In this document: positions 36,422-45,469 of the stretch, in pieces
Layout: each line of letters starts with the position of its first letter
Numbering within the stretch: position 1 is the stretch's first letter
NCBI RefSeq assembly: GCF_900143565.1
Contig: NZ_FREX01000012.1
Coordinates: 1-64,000, forward strand
DNA: 64,000 nt
From: Pseudovibrio sp. Alg231-02
Lineage (GTDB): Bacteria; Pseudomonadota; Alphaproteobacteria; Rhizobiales; Stappiaceae
Reading direction: 5' to 3'
Made by a program: the position numbers and the translations under genes
Notes under the pieces: generated by a model
Databases searched by the model: none
What the model was told of the DNA's origin: nothing
What the model saw: only the letters and a program-made list of their open reading frames with translations

Positions 36422-37459
36422 ATGGATACGCGCGCCTCTGCCATCGAAGCCATCGGCAACACTCCACTTATTCGCCTCAAAGGCCCCTCCGAGCGAACCG
36501 GCTGTGAAATTCTCGGCAAAGCCGAGTTCATGAACCCGGGCCAGTCCGTCAAGGACCGCGCCGCGCTCTTCATCATCAATGACGCAGTCAAACGCGGCAC
36601 GCTCAAACCGGGCGGCATCATCGTGGAAGGCACGGCTGGCAACACCGGCATCGGCCTCGCGCTTGTCGGCAACGCCCTGGGCTACCGCTCCGTCATCGTC
36701 ATTCCCGAGACCCAGTCTCAGGAAAAGAAAGACATGCTGCGCATCGCTGGCGCTGAGCTGATCGAAGTTCCCGCTGTCCCCTATAAGAACCCGAACAACT
36801 ACATCAAAGTCTCGCAGCGGGTCGCAGAAGAGCTGAACAGAACCCACCCGCAAGGTGCCATCTGGGCCAACCAGTTTGACAACACCGCCAACCGTCAGGG
36901 CCACATTGAAACCACCGCTCAGGAAATCTGGCAGCAGACCGACGGCAAAGTGGACGGCTTTATCTGTGCGGTCGGCACCGGCGGCACGCTTGCCGGCACC
37001 GGCATCGGCCTGAAGGAAAAGAACCCGAACATCAAGATCGGCCTTGCAGACCCACACGGCGCAGCGCTTTACAACTATTACGCCCACGGCGAACTGAAGT
37101 CCGAAGGCTCATCCATTTCGGAGGGCATCGGTCAGGGCCGCATCACCGCCAATCTGGAAGATGCACCGATCGACATCCCTTACCGCATCTCTGATGAAGA
37201 AGGCCTGCTGATCAACTTCGAGCTTCTGGAACACGAAGGCCTCTGCCTTGGCGGCTCCTCCGGCATCAACGTCGCTGGCGCAATCCGTCTCGCAAAAGAA
37301 CTCGGCCCCGGCCACACCATCGTGACCATACTGTGCGACTACGGCACCCGTTATCAGGGCAAGATGTTCAACCCGACCTTCCTGCGCGAAAAAGGCCTGC
37401 CAGTGCCAGAATGGATGGAACGCAAGTCCGAAATCGCCATTCCATTTGAAGCTGCCTGA
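36422..37459 (+). CDS. cysK: Cysteine synthase A (O-acetylserine sulfhydrylase)
   Basis: The 345-residue PLP enzyme of the beta family starts at the ATG at 36422; longer in-frame upstream sequence has no family character. IGNTPLIRL near 11-19, FMNPGQSVKDRAA with the PLP lysine near 47, EGTAGNTGIG near 72-81 and GTGGTLAGTG near 186 are present. The last step of cysteine synthesis is O-acetylserine plus sulfide. Alphaproteobacterial forms of this length are usually called CysK, although a cystathionine beta-synthase-like member cannot be excluded. Confidence 0.9.
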   Translation: MDTRASAIEAIGNTPLIRLKGPSERTGCEILGKAEFMNPGQSVKDRAALFIINDAVKRGTLKPGGIIVEGTAGNTGIGLALVGNALGYRSVIVIPETQSQEKKDMLRIAGAELIEVPAVPYKNPNNYIKVSQRVAEELNRTHPQGAIWANQFDNTANRQGHIETTAQEIWQQTDGKVDGFICAVGTGGTLAGTGIGLKEKNPNIKIGLADPHGAALYNYYAHGELKSEGSSISEGIGQGRITANLEDAPIDIPYRISDEEGLLINFELLEHEGLCLGGSSGINVAGAIRLAKELGPGHTIVTILCDYGTRYQGKMFNPTFLREKGLPVPEWMERKSEIAIPFEAA

Positions 37460-37555
37460 CCTTAACGGAAAGCACTGCACAATACGCCAAGAGGTTTTGA
37501 CCATTCCTCTTGGCACAGCTATAAGTAGGTCCTCGCATTACAGGAGTTGTAGCGC

Positions 37556-38986
37556 TTGGAATCCTCATTTAGCCTTCTTCCCCTGATCGCAATTTTCAGT
37601 GTTCTTTTCTATGCTTTGGCAGTCATTTGCGCCATTCGCGAGATCATGTACTCGCGCACCTCGCAAGGCAGCATTGCCTGGCTGCTCTCCCTGTTTTTCA
37701 TCCCCATGCCAACAGTCCCGCTCTACTTCGTCTTCGCATGGAAGCGGCTGGATGATTACATCGAGGTCCGCGATGACATCTCCCAGATTGAAGCGGACGT
37801 CCTCAATCGTCACACACCCTATGTAGACAGCGCAGCCAACACCCAGTGGCCGGTACACACCCGTGTAGCCTCGGTGCCTTTTCTCGCCAACAACCAGTGT
37901 GACCTGCTCATCGATGGTCCAGCTATGTTTGCCTCCATCATTGAAGGCATCCGCACCGCCGAAAGGCATGTTCTTGTCCAGTTCTTCATCATCCGCGAAG
38001 ACAGCGCAGGACTGGAGCTGGCAGATGCCTTGATAGAACGCGCCAAAGCGGGCCTGCACGTTTGCCTACTTTACGACGACATCGGCTCCCGCTCTCTTTC
38101 CACGCAGTACCTCACGCGCCTGCAAGACGCTGGTGTCCGCGTCAGCGCTTTCAACAGACGCCATCGCCTTATGCGCATGCTCGGCCCCATGCGCCTCAAC
38201 TACCGCAATCACCGCAAAGTCGTGGTCACAGATAGCAAACACTGCTGGATCGGCGGCCACAACATCGGTGAGGAGTATCTGGGGCTGTCAAAAGAGTTTG
38301 GTCACTGGCGCGACACCCATGTCAAAGTCACGGGCCCGGCAGCGCTCGCAGCCACACTCTCCTTCAGCGAAGACTGGCAATTTGCAACAGGCAAGACACT
38401 GCAACTGGAGCTGCCCTCCTCCTTCTCCCAAACGGGCGGGGAAAGCGTCATGGTCATGCCGACAGGGCCGGCAGACATTCAGGAAGACTGCGCCATCACA
38501 TTTGTGGAGAGCATTTCAAGAGCCAAGGAACGCATCTGGATCGTCAGCCCTTACTTTGTACCGGGCATTGAGGTCCTCACAGCCCTCTACGCAGCCGCTT
38601 TACGCGGCGTGGACGTCCGCATCCTCCTACCCGAAAAAGCCGACCACTGGCTTGTCTGGCTCGCCAGCTATGCCCATGCAGATAACCTCGCCAGCCATGG
38701 CATCAAGGTCTATCGCTATCTGGAAGGCTTCCTGCACGAAAAGGTCATCCTCATCGATGAGGAACTGGCAGGCATTGGCACAGTCAATTTTGACAACCGC
38801 TCCTTCAACATCAACTTCGAAATCACGCTCTGGTTCACGGGTCAGAACATGATCAGTAAGACAGAAGAGATGCTACAGCAGGATTTCAAAGGCGCCCGTC
38901 AGACAGACCGATTGGAACTCAACAACCGCCGCTACGCCTTCCGCGTCCTCGCCCAGGCCGCCCGCCTGTTCTCACCAATACTTTAG
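37556..38986 (+). CDS. cls: Cardiolipin synthase
   Basis: It encodes 476 residues from a TTG start with AGGAG ten bases upstream. Two N-terminal membrane helices (about 5-28 and 40-62) are followed by two phospholipase-D HKD motifs: NHRKVVVTD (His 219, Lys 221, Asp 226) and HEKVILIDE (His 394, Lys 396, Asp 401), with GxxN partners (GGHNIG and GTVNFDNRS). Two phosphatidylglycerol molecules are joined at the inner membrane. The length matches bacterial Cls. Confidence 0.93.
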   Translation: MESSFSLLPLIAIFSVLFYALAVICAIREIMYSRTSQGSIAWLLSLFFIPMPTVPLYFVFAWKRLDDYIEVRDDISQIEADVLNRHTPYVDSAANTQWPVHTRVASVPFLANNQCDLLIDGPAMFASIIEGIRTAERHVLVQFFIIREDSAGLELADALIERAKAGLHVCLLYDDIGSRSLSTQYLTRLQDAGVRVSAFNRRHRLMRMLGPMRLNYRNHRKVVVTDSKHCWIGGHNIGEEYLGLSKEFGHWRDTHVKVTGPAALAATLSFSEDWQFATGKTLQLELPSSFSQTGGESVMVMPTGPADIQEDCAITFVESISRAKERIWIVSPYFVPGIEVLTALYAAALRGVDVRILLPEKADHWLVWLASYAHADNLASHGIKVYRYLEGFLHEKVILIDEELAGIGTVNFDNRSFNINFEITLWFTGQNMISKTEEMLQQDFKGARQTDRLELNNRRYAFRVLAQAARLFSPIL

Positions 38987-39076
38987 TTTTTGATGAGTAC
39001 GCTTCAGTAGACTTGCGTTGGGGCACTGAAATACGTTAGGGGCCAACTGAGAATAATAACCCAGAGGGCTTTTCGC

Positions 39077-39721
39077 ATGTATTTTGTGCCTGAACTAAGC
39101 GTGATGGCGGGCTTTACCCTTGCTGCCTTCATCCTGTCCATTACTCCCGGACCGGACATGACCTTCTTCATGAGCAAAACGCTCACACAGGGCCGAAAAG
39201 CCGGACTGGTTGCGATTATCGGCGCAACCAACGGCATCATGATCCATGCGTTTCTGGCAGCGGTTGGCATTTCCGCCCTGCTCGCCGCATCTGAATTTGC
39301 CTTCCAGGTCCTCAAAACGGTAGGCGCGCTCTATCTGGTTTACCTGGCTTTCCAGATCCTGCGCAACGGGTCCGCCCTCTCATTGGAAGAAGGCGAAGCA
39401 TCCCGCGAAACTCCCAGAGCCATTTGGGCAAAGGCTGTCACGATCAACCTGCTCAACCCGAAAGTTGTGCTGTTCTTCGTCACCTTCCTGCCGCAGTTCG
39501 TGTCTGCCTCTGATCCATACGCAACCTCAAAACTGTTGTTCCTTGGCTTCTTTTTTATTCTGCTGAATGTGCCAAGCAGTCTGGTAATGGTGTTTGGCGC
39601 CTCTGCGGTCTCCAAGTTCCTGCGTAGCTCGCCGCGGGTGATGCGCATCCTCGACTATTCTTTCGCTGGCATCATGGCAGCGTTCGCTGTGAAGCTGCTC
39701 AGCGCACGCACCACCGCTTAA
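39077..39721 (+). CDS. LysE/RhtB-family amino-acid exporter
   Basis: The 214-residue membrane protein has six hydrophobic segments. SITPGPDMTFFMSKTLTQGRKAGLVAIIGATNG near 21-53 is the family signature, followed by LNPKVVLFFVTFLPQF near 125-140. It probably exports an amino acid such as homoserine or threonine; the substrate is unknown. A 9-base-pair hairpin after the stop may end the transcript. Confidence 0.88.
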   Translation: MYFVPELSVMAGFTLAAFILSITPGPDMTFFMSKTLTQGRKAGLVAIIGATNGIMIHAFLAAVGISALLAASEFAFQVLKTVGALYLVYLAFQILRNGSALSLEEGEASRETPRAIWAKAVTINLLNPKVVLFFVTFLPQFVSASDPYATSKLLFLGFFFILLNVPSSLVMVFGASAVSKFLRSSPRVMRILDYSFAGIMAAFAVKLLSARTTA

Positions 39722-39734
39722 GATCACCAGTTAA

Positions 39735-39764
39735 AGGTGCGCCAATTCATTTCATGGCGCACCT
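39735..39764 (+). terminator. Hairpin after the LysE-family gene
   Basis: Perfect 9-base arms AGGTGCGCC and GGCGCACCT enclose a 12-base loop, but only a weak T stretch follows. It is placed between two same-strand genes and is possibly a terminator. Confidence 0.5.
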
Positions 39765-39788
39765 GTTCAATCCATTTGAGATTATTCC

Positions 39789-40514
39789 ATGACCGAACAT
39801 TTGTACCGTGAAGATGCTTACTTGCGCAGCAGCGAAGCCGCTGTAAACGAAATCACTCCGGAAGGTGGCATCATTCTGGACCGGACCTGCTTCTACCCCA
39901 ATGGCGGCGGCCAGCCGGGTGACTGCGGCTCGCTTGAGCTGGAGGATGGCACCCACATTCCAATTGCAACAGCTGTTTATTCCAAAGACCGCAGCCAGAT
40001 TGTGCATGTGCCAGTTGATGGCACCGAGCTTCCCGCAGGGCTGACCAGCGGCGCAAAGATTACTGCGCACATTGACTGGGAAACCCGCTACAAGCACATG
40101 CGCGTTCACACAGCTTTGCATCTGCTCTCCGTCGTGCTGCCTTTCCCCGTCACCGGTGGCCAGATCAGCGATGGCACAGGCCGTCTGGACTTTGACATTC
40201 CAGAAGCTGCACTGGACAAAGAAGAGCTGACAGGCAAGCTACAGAACCTCATTGCAGGCGATGACGCCATCACTCAGGAATGGATCACCGACGAGGAGCT
40301 GGAAGCAAACCCGGGCCTCGTTAAAACCATGAGTGTAAAACCACCTATGGGCAGCGGACGGGTAAGGCTGATAAGAATTGGGGAAGATGTTGATTTGCAG
40401 CCATGTGGCGGAACACACGTGTCGCAAACCGCACAGATTGGCAAAGCTGTCATCACTAAGATAGAGAAAAAAGGCCGTCAGAACAGACGCGTCCGTATCC
40501 AGTTGGAGGACTAA
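39789..40514 (+). CDS. AlaX-type alanyl-tRNA editing protein
   Basis: The 241-residue free-standing editing enzyme hydrolyses Ser- or Gly-tRNA(Ala). PNGGGQPGDCG near 38-47, the zinc and catalytic HTALH (His 107, His 111) and DLQPCGGTHV (Cys 206, His 210) match the editing domain of AlaRS. The extended N-terminal domain makes it the longer AlaX-M/AlaX-II type. It lies three bases before sseA, so they are co-transcribed. Confidence 0.92.
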   Translation: MTEHLYREDAYLRSSEAAVNEITPEGGIILDRTCFYPNGGGQPGDCGSLELEDGTHIPIATAVYSKDRSQIVHVPVDGTELPAGLTSGAKITAHIDWETRYKHMRVHTALHLLSVVLPFPVTGGQISDGTGRLDFDIPEAALDKEELTGKLQNLIAGDDAITQEWITDEELEANPGLVKTMSVKPPMGSGRVRLIRIGEDVDLQPCGGTHVSQTAQIGKAVITKIEKKGRQNRRVRIQLED

Positions 40515-40517
40515 AAC

Positions 40518-41363
40518 ATGGCACAGGACCCGATTGTTTCGACAAGCTGGCTCAAAGACCACCTTGATGCTCCTGATGTAGTTATCATTGATGCTTCCTG
40601 GTATCTGCCTGCCATGGAGCGTGACGCCAAAAAGGAATACGAGCAAGAGCATATTCCCGGCGCACTGTTCATGGACATTGACGATGTGTCCGACCAGAAT
40701 TCCCCACTCCCGCACATGATGCCGGAACCACATGTATTCTCATCCAAAATGCGCAAGATGGGCATTGGCGATGGCCAGACCATCGTTCTCTATGATGGCA
40801 TGGGCATTTTCTCCGCAGCCCGCGTCTGGTGGATGTTCCGCGCCTTTGGTGTAAAGAGCGTCTTCGTGCTGGACGGTGGCTTGCCAGCGTGGAAGGAAGA
40901 AGGCTATCCGGTCTCTGACGAAGTGCCAGCCCGCATGGAACGCCACTTCACAGCCATGCTGAACAACGACATGGTGCGCAACCTCAACGAGGTGCAGGAT
41001 GCCTTGGAAACCAGCAGCCACCTTGTGCTTGACGCACGCGCTCCAGAGCGCTTCAAAGGACTGGCACCAGAGCCACGCGAAGGCGTGCGCGCTGGTCACA
41101 TGCCAGGTGCTCTGAACCTGCCGTTTGGCCTACTGCTGAACGATGGCAAGCTGCGCTCTAAAGAAGACCTGCAGAACATCTTTGCGCAAGCGGGCGTCGA
41201 TGCCACCACTCCGGTAATCACCTCTTGCGGTTCAGGTGTAACAGCTGCTGTCATCACGCTGGCTCTGGAGCAAGTAGGCTTCACTAAGAACGCGCTTTAC
41301 GATGGCTCGTGGACCGAATGGGGCTCAAGCTCAAAGACCGAAGTCATCAGCGAACCAGCCTGA
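40518..41363 (+). CDS. sseA: 3-mercaptopyruvate sulfurtransferase
   Basis: The 281-residue protein has two rhodanese domains. The C-terminal active loop ITSCGSGVTA has the catalytic Cys 237, with CGSGVT favouring mercaptopyruvate over thiosulfate. The N-terminal half has YDGMGIFSAARVWWMF near 92-107 and VLDGGLPAWKEEG near 117-129, as in SseA. It moves sulfur from 3-mercaptopyruvate to thiol acceptors. It follows the AlaX gene directly and ends in a strong bidirectional terminator. Confidence 0.93.
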   Translation: MAQDPIVSTSWLKDHLDAPDVVIIDASWYLPAMERDAKKEYEQEHIPGALFMDIDDVSDQNSPLPHMMPEPHVFSSKMRKMGIGDGQTIVLYDGMGIFSAARVWWMFRAFGVKSVFVLDGGLPAWKEEGYPVSDEVPARMERHFTAMLNNDMVRNLNEVQDALETSSHLVLDARAPERFKGLAPEPREGVRAGHMPGALNLPFGLLLNDGKLRSKEDLQNIFAQAGVDATTPVITSCGSGVTAAVITLALEQVGFTKNALYDGSWTEWGSSSKTEVISEPA

Positions 41364-41387
41364 GTTAAACCAGATTCACATTCGCAA

Positions 41388-41427
41388 CAAAGCCCTGCAA
41401 GTAATTGACCTGCAGGGCTTTTCTTTA
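41388..41427. terminator. Bidirectional terminator between sseA and the NAD(P)H oxidoreductase gene
   Basis: Arms AGCCCTGCA (41391-41399) and TGCAGGGCT (41411-41419) are followed by TTTTCTTT. A matching A-run before the left arm serves the minus-strand gene, which ends at 41425. Confidence 0.85.
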
Positions 41428-42039
41428 AGCTACCGCCAACACATCCTGCACTGCAAGCGCATCTTGTTTGCCAAGTTCAGCGGTTTCCGCAATCCATGCA
41501 GCGCGCTCGTCCTCACCCGCCAGATAGGTTGGCGAGAACATCTTGAAGCTGTGCTCCTCAAACCCGATGAAGTCCAGAATCTGACGTCCCATCACCTTGT
41601 CATGCGCACACTCATAAAGCTCTTCATAATAATGCGCGGCTGTATCACTGGTGATGATCACACGGGCGTTGCGGCCTTTTAACAGTTTGGCTGGCAGCTC
41701 TTCCCCTTCCACAATCTGGAAGGCAACACCCGGCAGCAGGGCCCGGTCCAGCAGCCCCTTCATAGGCCCCGGCATACCGCCCCACCACAGCGGATAAATT
41801 GGCGTCCAATGACTGCACCATTTCAGGTTCTCCTGAAAAGCAGCCACATCCGGTTCCAGCACCTGATCTCCTTTAAAGTCACCTGAGAACAACGCACTCT
41901 CAAAGCTCATAGTGCTCAGGTTCATCACACGAACCTCCGCTCCGGATTGGCGTGCCGCTTCGGCATATGTTTCAGCCAGCGCATGCCCAAGACGGTCCTT
42001 GCCGAGATGACCGCTAAACACAAAAATTCTGTTTGTCAT
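41425..42039 (-). CDS. Flavodoxin-fold NAD(P)H-dependent oxidoreductase
   Basis: The 204-residue protein is of the NQO/KefF/MdaB group: IFVFSGHLGKDRLGHALAETY at 5-25 is the FMN loop, WTPIYPLWWGGMPGPMKGLLDRALLPG near 78-104 is the signature for this family. It reduces quinones or similar electrophiles by two electrons. It is divergent from a TetR gene with three operator dyads between them, so it is probably the target of that regulator. Confidence 0.85.
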   Translation of the reverse strand: MTNRIFVFSGHLGKDRLGHALAETYAEAARQSGAEVRVMNLSTMSFESALFSGDFKGDQVLEPDVAAFQENLKWCSHWTPIYPLWWGGMPGPMKGLLDRALLPGVAFQIVEGEELPAKLLKGRNARVIITSDTAAHYYEELYECAHDKVMGRQILDFIGFEEHSFKMFSPTYLAGEDERAAWIAETAELGKQDALAVQDVLAVA

Positions 42040-42055
42040 GGAAACTCCATTTATT

Positions 42056-42118
42056 TGACTACGGTCAACTTATTTTCAAAATATGACTGGAGTCAATTTA
42101 TTTTTTTGACCATAGTCA
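42056..42118. promoter_or_regulatory. Three TGAC-N4-GTCA operator dyads
   Basis: Dyads lie at 42056-42067, 42084-42095 and 42107-42118, with central bases TACG, TGGA and CATA, in the 101 bases between the divergent oxidoreductase and TetR genes. The spacing and repetition fit binding by the adjacent TetR regulator. Confidence 0.8.
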
Positions 42119-42140
42119 TATTATTCAGATTGAGGGAACC

Positions 42141-42728
42141 ATGCTTCAGGGCAAACAAAAACGAGCACAGGAAACCCGCCAGCGCATTTTGGTGGCGGCA
42201 ACGAGCCTGTTCAATGAAGGCAATTTCAATGCGGTCAGCACAGAGAGCATTGCCGAGCAAGCCAACGTTTCCAAAGGCACGCTCTTCGCTCACTTCGGCG
42301 ACAAGCTGGGACTGTTTGCTGAGATTGGCCTGAAGGAGCTGAAAGCCTGCGTGGATAGTCTTCACAAGGCAGCAGAAAGCAGCCCCCTCAACGGGCGGGA
42401 TGTATTGAATCAATCTCTCATGGGAATCCTGGAATACTTTGAAAAACAACCAGAATTCCTGCGCATCTTCATCGACGTTGCTGGTTGGGAAAAAGGCACC
42501 AGAGCAGAAAACTTCATAAATGTCGCGATCAGCATTGATGCGCTCTTTCAAGCAAGTGTTGAGAAGGGTCAGCAGGACAAATCTATCCGAGCAATTGATC
42601 CAAAACTCGGTGCAGTCTCCGTCCGCGCTTTCATGATTCACGTCGCAATTGGCCGTGTCTGCGGCGAATACAAAGACACGCAACAGCAGCACACCGAAGT
42701 TCAAAAGCTGCTCTCACTGGTGCTTTAG
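42141..42728 (+). CDS. TetR-family regulator of the oxidoreductase
   Basis: The protein has 195 residues. The helix-turn-helix is AVSTESIAEQANVSKGTLFAHFGDKLGLF in outline (about 30-60), the normal TetR pattern. The rest is the helical ligand domain. It is divergent from the flavodoxin-fold oxidoreductase gene, with three operators in between, and probably represses both genes until a quinone-like inducer binds. The inducer is unknown. Confidence 0.85.
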   Translation: MLQGKQKRAQETRQRILVAATSLFNEGNFNAVSTESIAEQANVSKGTLFAHFGDKLGLFAEIGLKELKACVDSLHKAAESSPLNGRDVLNQSLMGILEYFEKQPEFLRIFIDVAGWEKGTRAENFINVAISIDALFQASVEKGQQDKSIRAIDPKLGAVSVRAFMIHVAIGRVCGEYKDTQQQHTEVQKLLSLVL

Positions 42729-42734
42729 GCGGCG

Positions 42735-43538
42735 CTACACCCCGTAGACATCAAACGCCGTTTTGGGCGCTTTGCCACCTGTCAGCTTGGTCAACACATA
42801 AGGCCGCGTGCCTTTCAGGTGGTCCGCAGTTTCAAACTCCAACGCTTCAATCACCCCATCACGCGGGTGCTTGTGCATGATTTCATCTACGCTGGACTTG
42901 GCAAGACGGCGATGCCCTGCCCCAAACAGATCACACATCGCCCCTCGGTTCACCAGATACGCCTCACCCCCATGCGCCCGCGCTGACACATAGGCATTCA
43001 GATGCAGCGCAATCGCGTCGCCAACCCTATGCACCGTATCAGCATCATGCCCACAACTGGAGAGATGATTGCACGCCACTTCAGCCCCGGAGATCGCAAA
43101 GCAACACTCATGCACTTGGGTCTCACGATCATTGATCAGCCCACTGTCGTGCAAAATGGCCGCTGAGAACAAGAGCTCCCGATCAAACGGCACACCTGCA
43201 TACTCCCCCAGCAGCACGCCAAACAGATAGGTCCGCCAGCTGTGATGCAGCAATCTCGCATCATGCGTCTCAACAGCAAAATCAAGGCTATCGCGCACCA
43301 ATCCCGTCTCAGCAGGCAGCAGCGCTTCCAGCTCAGAAGAAACCGGCGCTAACAAGCCCAACCGGTCCTTCACGCTGTCACCCAGCTCAACCAACTGCGT
43401 GCGCACCAGATTGCCAACCAGTGTGAGATGTTCCAGAGGCGTCAGCCGCCCCTTGCTGTACGCCCCGTCCCGATTGCCCCAATTCAGGCTACCCATCATG
43501 CGCTCAGAGGCTCTGCAATCCTTTGCTGTCACAGACAT
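42735..43538 (-). CDS. HD-domain protein (phosphohydrolase-like)
   Basis: It encodes 267 residues from the ATG at 43538 with GGAAGAGC upstream; a TTG 21 bases earlier is less likely. LLHHSWRTYLFGVLLGEYAG near 100-120 followed by ILHDSGLINDRE near 130-140 carries the H...HD metal motif, with a later HLNAYVSARAHGGEAYLV. The family hydrolyses nucleotides or cyanamide-like molecules; the actual substrate is unknown. It is divergent from a second TetR gene with a long inverted repeat between them. Confidence 0.75.
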   Translation of the reverse strand: MSVTAKDCRASERMMGSLNWGNRDGAYSKGRLTPLEHLTLVGNLVRTQLVELGDSVKDRLGLLAPVSSELEALLPAETGLVRDSLDFAVETHDARLLHHSWRTYLFGVLLGEYAGVPFDRELLFSAAILHDSGLINDRETQVHECCFAISGAEVACNHLSSCGHDADTVHRVGDAIALHLNAYVSARAHGGEAYLVNRGAMCDLFGAGHRRLAKSSVDEIMHKHPRDGVIEALEFETADHLKGTRPYVLTKLTGGKAPKTAFDVYGV

Positions 43539-43567
43539 AACTCGCTCTTCCAAAAACAAAAATAATT

Positions 43568-43623
43568 ATGTACCGTATCGCATCAATATTTAGAGCTCAA
43601 TATTTTTATGCGAAGCAGTACAT
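43568..43623. promoter_or_regulatory. Long interrupted inverted repeat between HD gene and TetR gene
   Basis: Arms ATGTACCGTATCGCAT (43568-43583) and ATGCGAAGCAGTACAT (43608-43623) match at 13 of 16 positions. The 24 bases between them hold a smaller AATATT repeat pair. The dyad lies within the 87 bases between the divergent starts, so it is the likely TetR operator. Confidence 0.75.
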
Positions 43624-43625
43624 AA

Positions 43626-44240
43626 ATGAGTCCATCACGCCCACGCGGACGCCCGCGCCTTTTTGACAAAGACGAAGCGCTGACCACAATTCAGCGGATT
43701 TTCTGGAAAAACGGTTACTCGGCAACCAGTCTGGATCAGATCTCCGCAGAGACCAAAATCAACCGCCCAAGCCTTTACGCCACCTTCGGCTCAAAGAAGG
43801 ACATCTACATCAAGTGCCTGGAGCACTTTGCCGAAATGATGGGCAAACGCACCGAAGCGGCCATCCTGTCCGAGACAGAGATCTCACGCGGGCTGGAAAA
43901 AGTTTTCATGCAGGCCATGGAGATCTACCGACCCAAAGCAAAGAGTGACGGCGGCCCGATGGGCTGCTTCGTCACCTGCACAGCCCCGTCTGAAGCAGGC
44001 GCAGATGAAGAGATCAAAGAAGTCCTGAAAATGGTCCTCGACCGGATCGACCAGACCATGCGCGAAACCGTTGAGGCGGCGATCAAAGACCGGAAAATCC
44101 AGCCCAAACAAACCGCTGAAATCACCGGCCACCTGCTGGGCTGCCTGCTGAACGGCCTCTCCCTTCGCGCCCGGTCCGGCACCTCGCGAGACGAACTGGA
44201 ACGCACAGCAAAGGCAGGCATTGAGCAAATTCTTGCATGA
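43626..44240 (+). CDS. TetR-family regulator
   Basis: The protein has 204 residues. The N-terminus RPRGRPRLFDKDEALTTIQ with TSLDQISAETKINRPSLYATFGSKKDIY (about 34-62) is typical of the TetR/AcrR group with PRGRPR start. GCFVTCTAPSEA near 115 is typical of TetR_C_ YcdC-like members. It is divergent from the HD-domain gene and probably regulates it and itself. It ends in a strong hairpin shared with the convergent hydrolase gene. Confidence 0.85.
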   Translation: MSPSRPRGRPRLFDKDEALTTIQRIFWKNGYSATSLDQISAETKINRPSLYATFGSKKDIYIKCLEHFAEMMGKRTEAAILSETEISRGLEKVFMQAMEIYRPKAKSDGGPMGCFVTCTAPSEAGADEEIKEVLKMVLDRIDQTMRETVEAAIKDRKIQPKQTAEITGHLLGCLLNGLSLRARSGTSRDELERTAKAGIEQILA

Positions 44241-44287
44241 CATCTGCATGGAAACAAAGCAGATCACGCCGCCCATCGGCCAATAGA

Positions 44288-44318
44288 AAGTGCACCGGCT
44301 TTCAACACCGGTGCACTT
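44288..44318. terminator. Hairpin between convergent genes
   Basis: Perfect 11-base arms AAGTGCACCGG and CCGGTGCACTT enclose a 9-base loop in the 103 bases between two convergent stops. There is no long T-run, but the position favours a shared terminator. Confidence 0.65.
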
Positions 44319-44343
44319 ACAGTCACTCACTCACCCAACTAAA

Positions 44344-45372
44344 TCAGGTCATGGCACCTTGCGCCACGAGGGCCTGATCAATAGCAGCCTTAAACCGGCT
44401 CGCTACCTTCGCAAATCCATCAGACGTGCCGTGGATTTCATCCACCCAGTCTGTTAGATTTGGCATAGCCCCCCGGCAGTCAACCACGATGACATTGGCA
44501 TCACTCGCCGCCAGACCATCAAGCATAGCATAGAGCTCATCCAGCATTGCGCTGATGACCTTACGCCCAAGCACACTCGGAATATTGCGGTCTGACAGCG
44601 GTTCACCCAGCCATTCATCCTGAGCCGCATGCAGCGGATCACGCGTATCTCCCTCCCATCTGAATGGGAACACGTAATCATATCCATGCACGAAGACAGG
44701 CATCTCCTGCAGCTTGGCAACACCGCGAATGTCGCTGATCACCCGCTCATAAGCCCCTTTGAGGAAAGCAAGTTTCTCATCAAACACCACACGGTCGATG
44801 TGCCCTTCCACATCAGTGATATCGCCGTTAAAGTCTCGCAAAACGTCGAAAAGCACTGCAACACCGGTATCCGGATCTTCGCCGATCACGTCATTCCCGG
44901 CAGCCGAGAACAGGAACCCGGACACCTGATCCTTGTATTCAAGCAGCGCGGAGAGATACTCACGCCGCCGCGCCCGGTTCGCGCCATACACCATGTTCTG
45001 CGCCGTATCCCCGGCAGCGTCTAACGAGTAAATGTTGAAGTGTGCGCTGAGATGGTCAATGACGTCATCAATCAGGATCGGAAACTGGAACCAGCTGTCC
45101 CCTTCCGAAATCAGCATTGGCCGCTCTGGATGATCCCTGAGCGCATCTTTGAACCGCCAATACCGCCGAATACGAGATGCCCAATTGCCGATCTGAAGAG
45201 CATTCTCAAACTCCTGATCAGCCTCGGTCATCTGCACCATGTCAGGCTTTATCTTGAACTGTATGTCAAATGCACCTGAATGCTCAACAACATCACAGTA
45301 TTTTAGCAGTTGTTCCTCTGGGACATTTGGGTCCCGAGCAATTTTCAAAAACTCATCATATGTAATTTTCAT
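44344..45372 (-). CDS. SGNH-type hydrolase
   Basis: It encodes 342 residues from the ATG at 45372, which has an excellent AGGAGGGG ribosome site. ISEGDSWFQFP near 88-98 is the GDS block with the nucleophile serine at 93. FSAAGNDVIGE near 155-165 is the Asn block, and DWVDEIHGTSDGF near 315-327 gives the D-xx-H pair. These make it a likely esterase or lipase. There is no signal peptide. The N-terminal 80 residues are an extra helical region. It is divergent from a trypsin-like peptidase gene, 97 bases apart, so a shared function is likely. Confidence 0.8.
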   Translation of the reverse strand: MKITYDEFLKIARDPNVPEEQLLKYCDVVEHSGAFDIQFKIKPDMVQMTEADQEFENALQIGNWASRIRRYWRFKDALRDHPERPMLISEGDSWFQFPILIDDVIDHLSAHFNIYSLDAAGDTAQNMVYGANRARRREYLSALLEYKDQVSGFLFSAAGNDVIGEDPDTGVAVLFDVLRDFNGDITDVEGHIDRVVFDEKLAFLKGAYERVISDIRGVAKLQEMPVFVHGYDYVFPFRWEGDTRDPLHAAQDEWLGEPLSDRNIPSVLGRKVISAMLDELYAMLDGLAASDANVIVVDCRGAMPNLTDWVDEIHGTSDGFAKVASRFKAAIDQALVAQGAMT

Positions 45373-45469
45373 AGTATTCCCCCTCCTAGATTTACAGATA
45401 AACTTTACACAAGAGGTGAGTTTATGATTAAGCTTGCCATATGCAGATAACAATTTAAAGGTACTTTTC

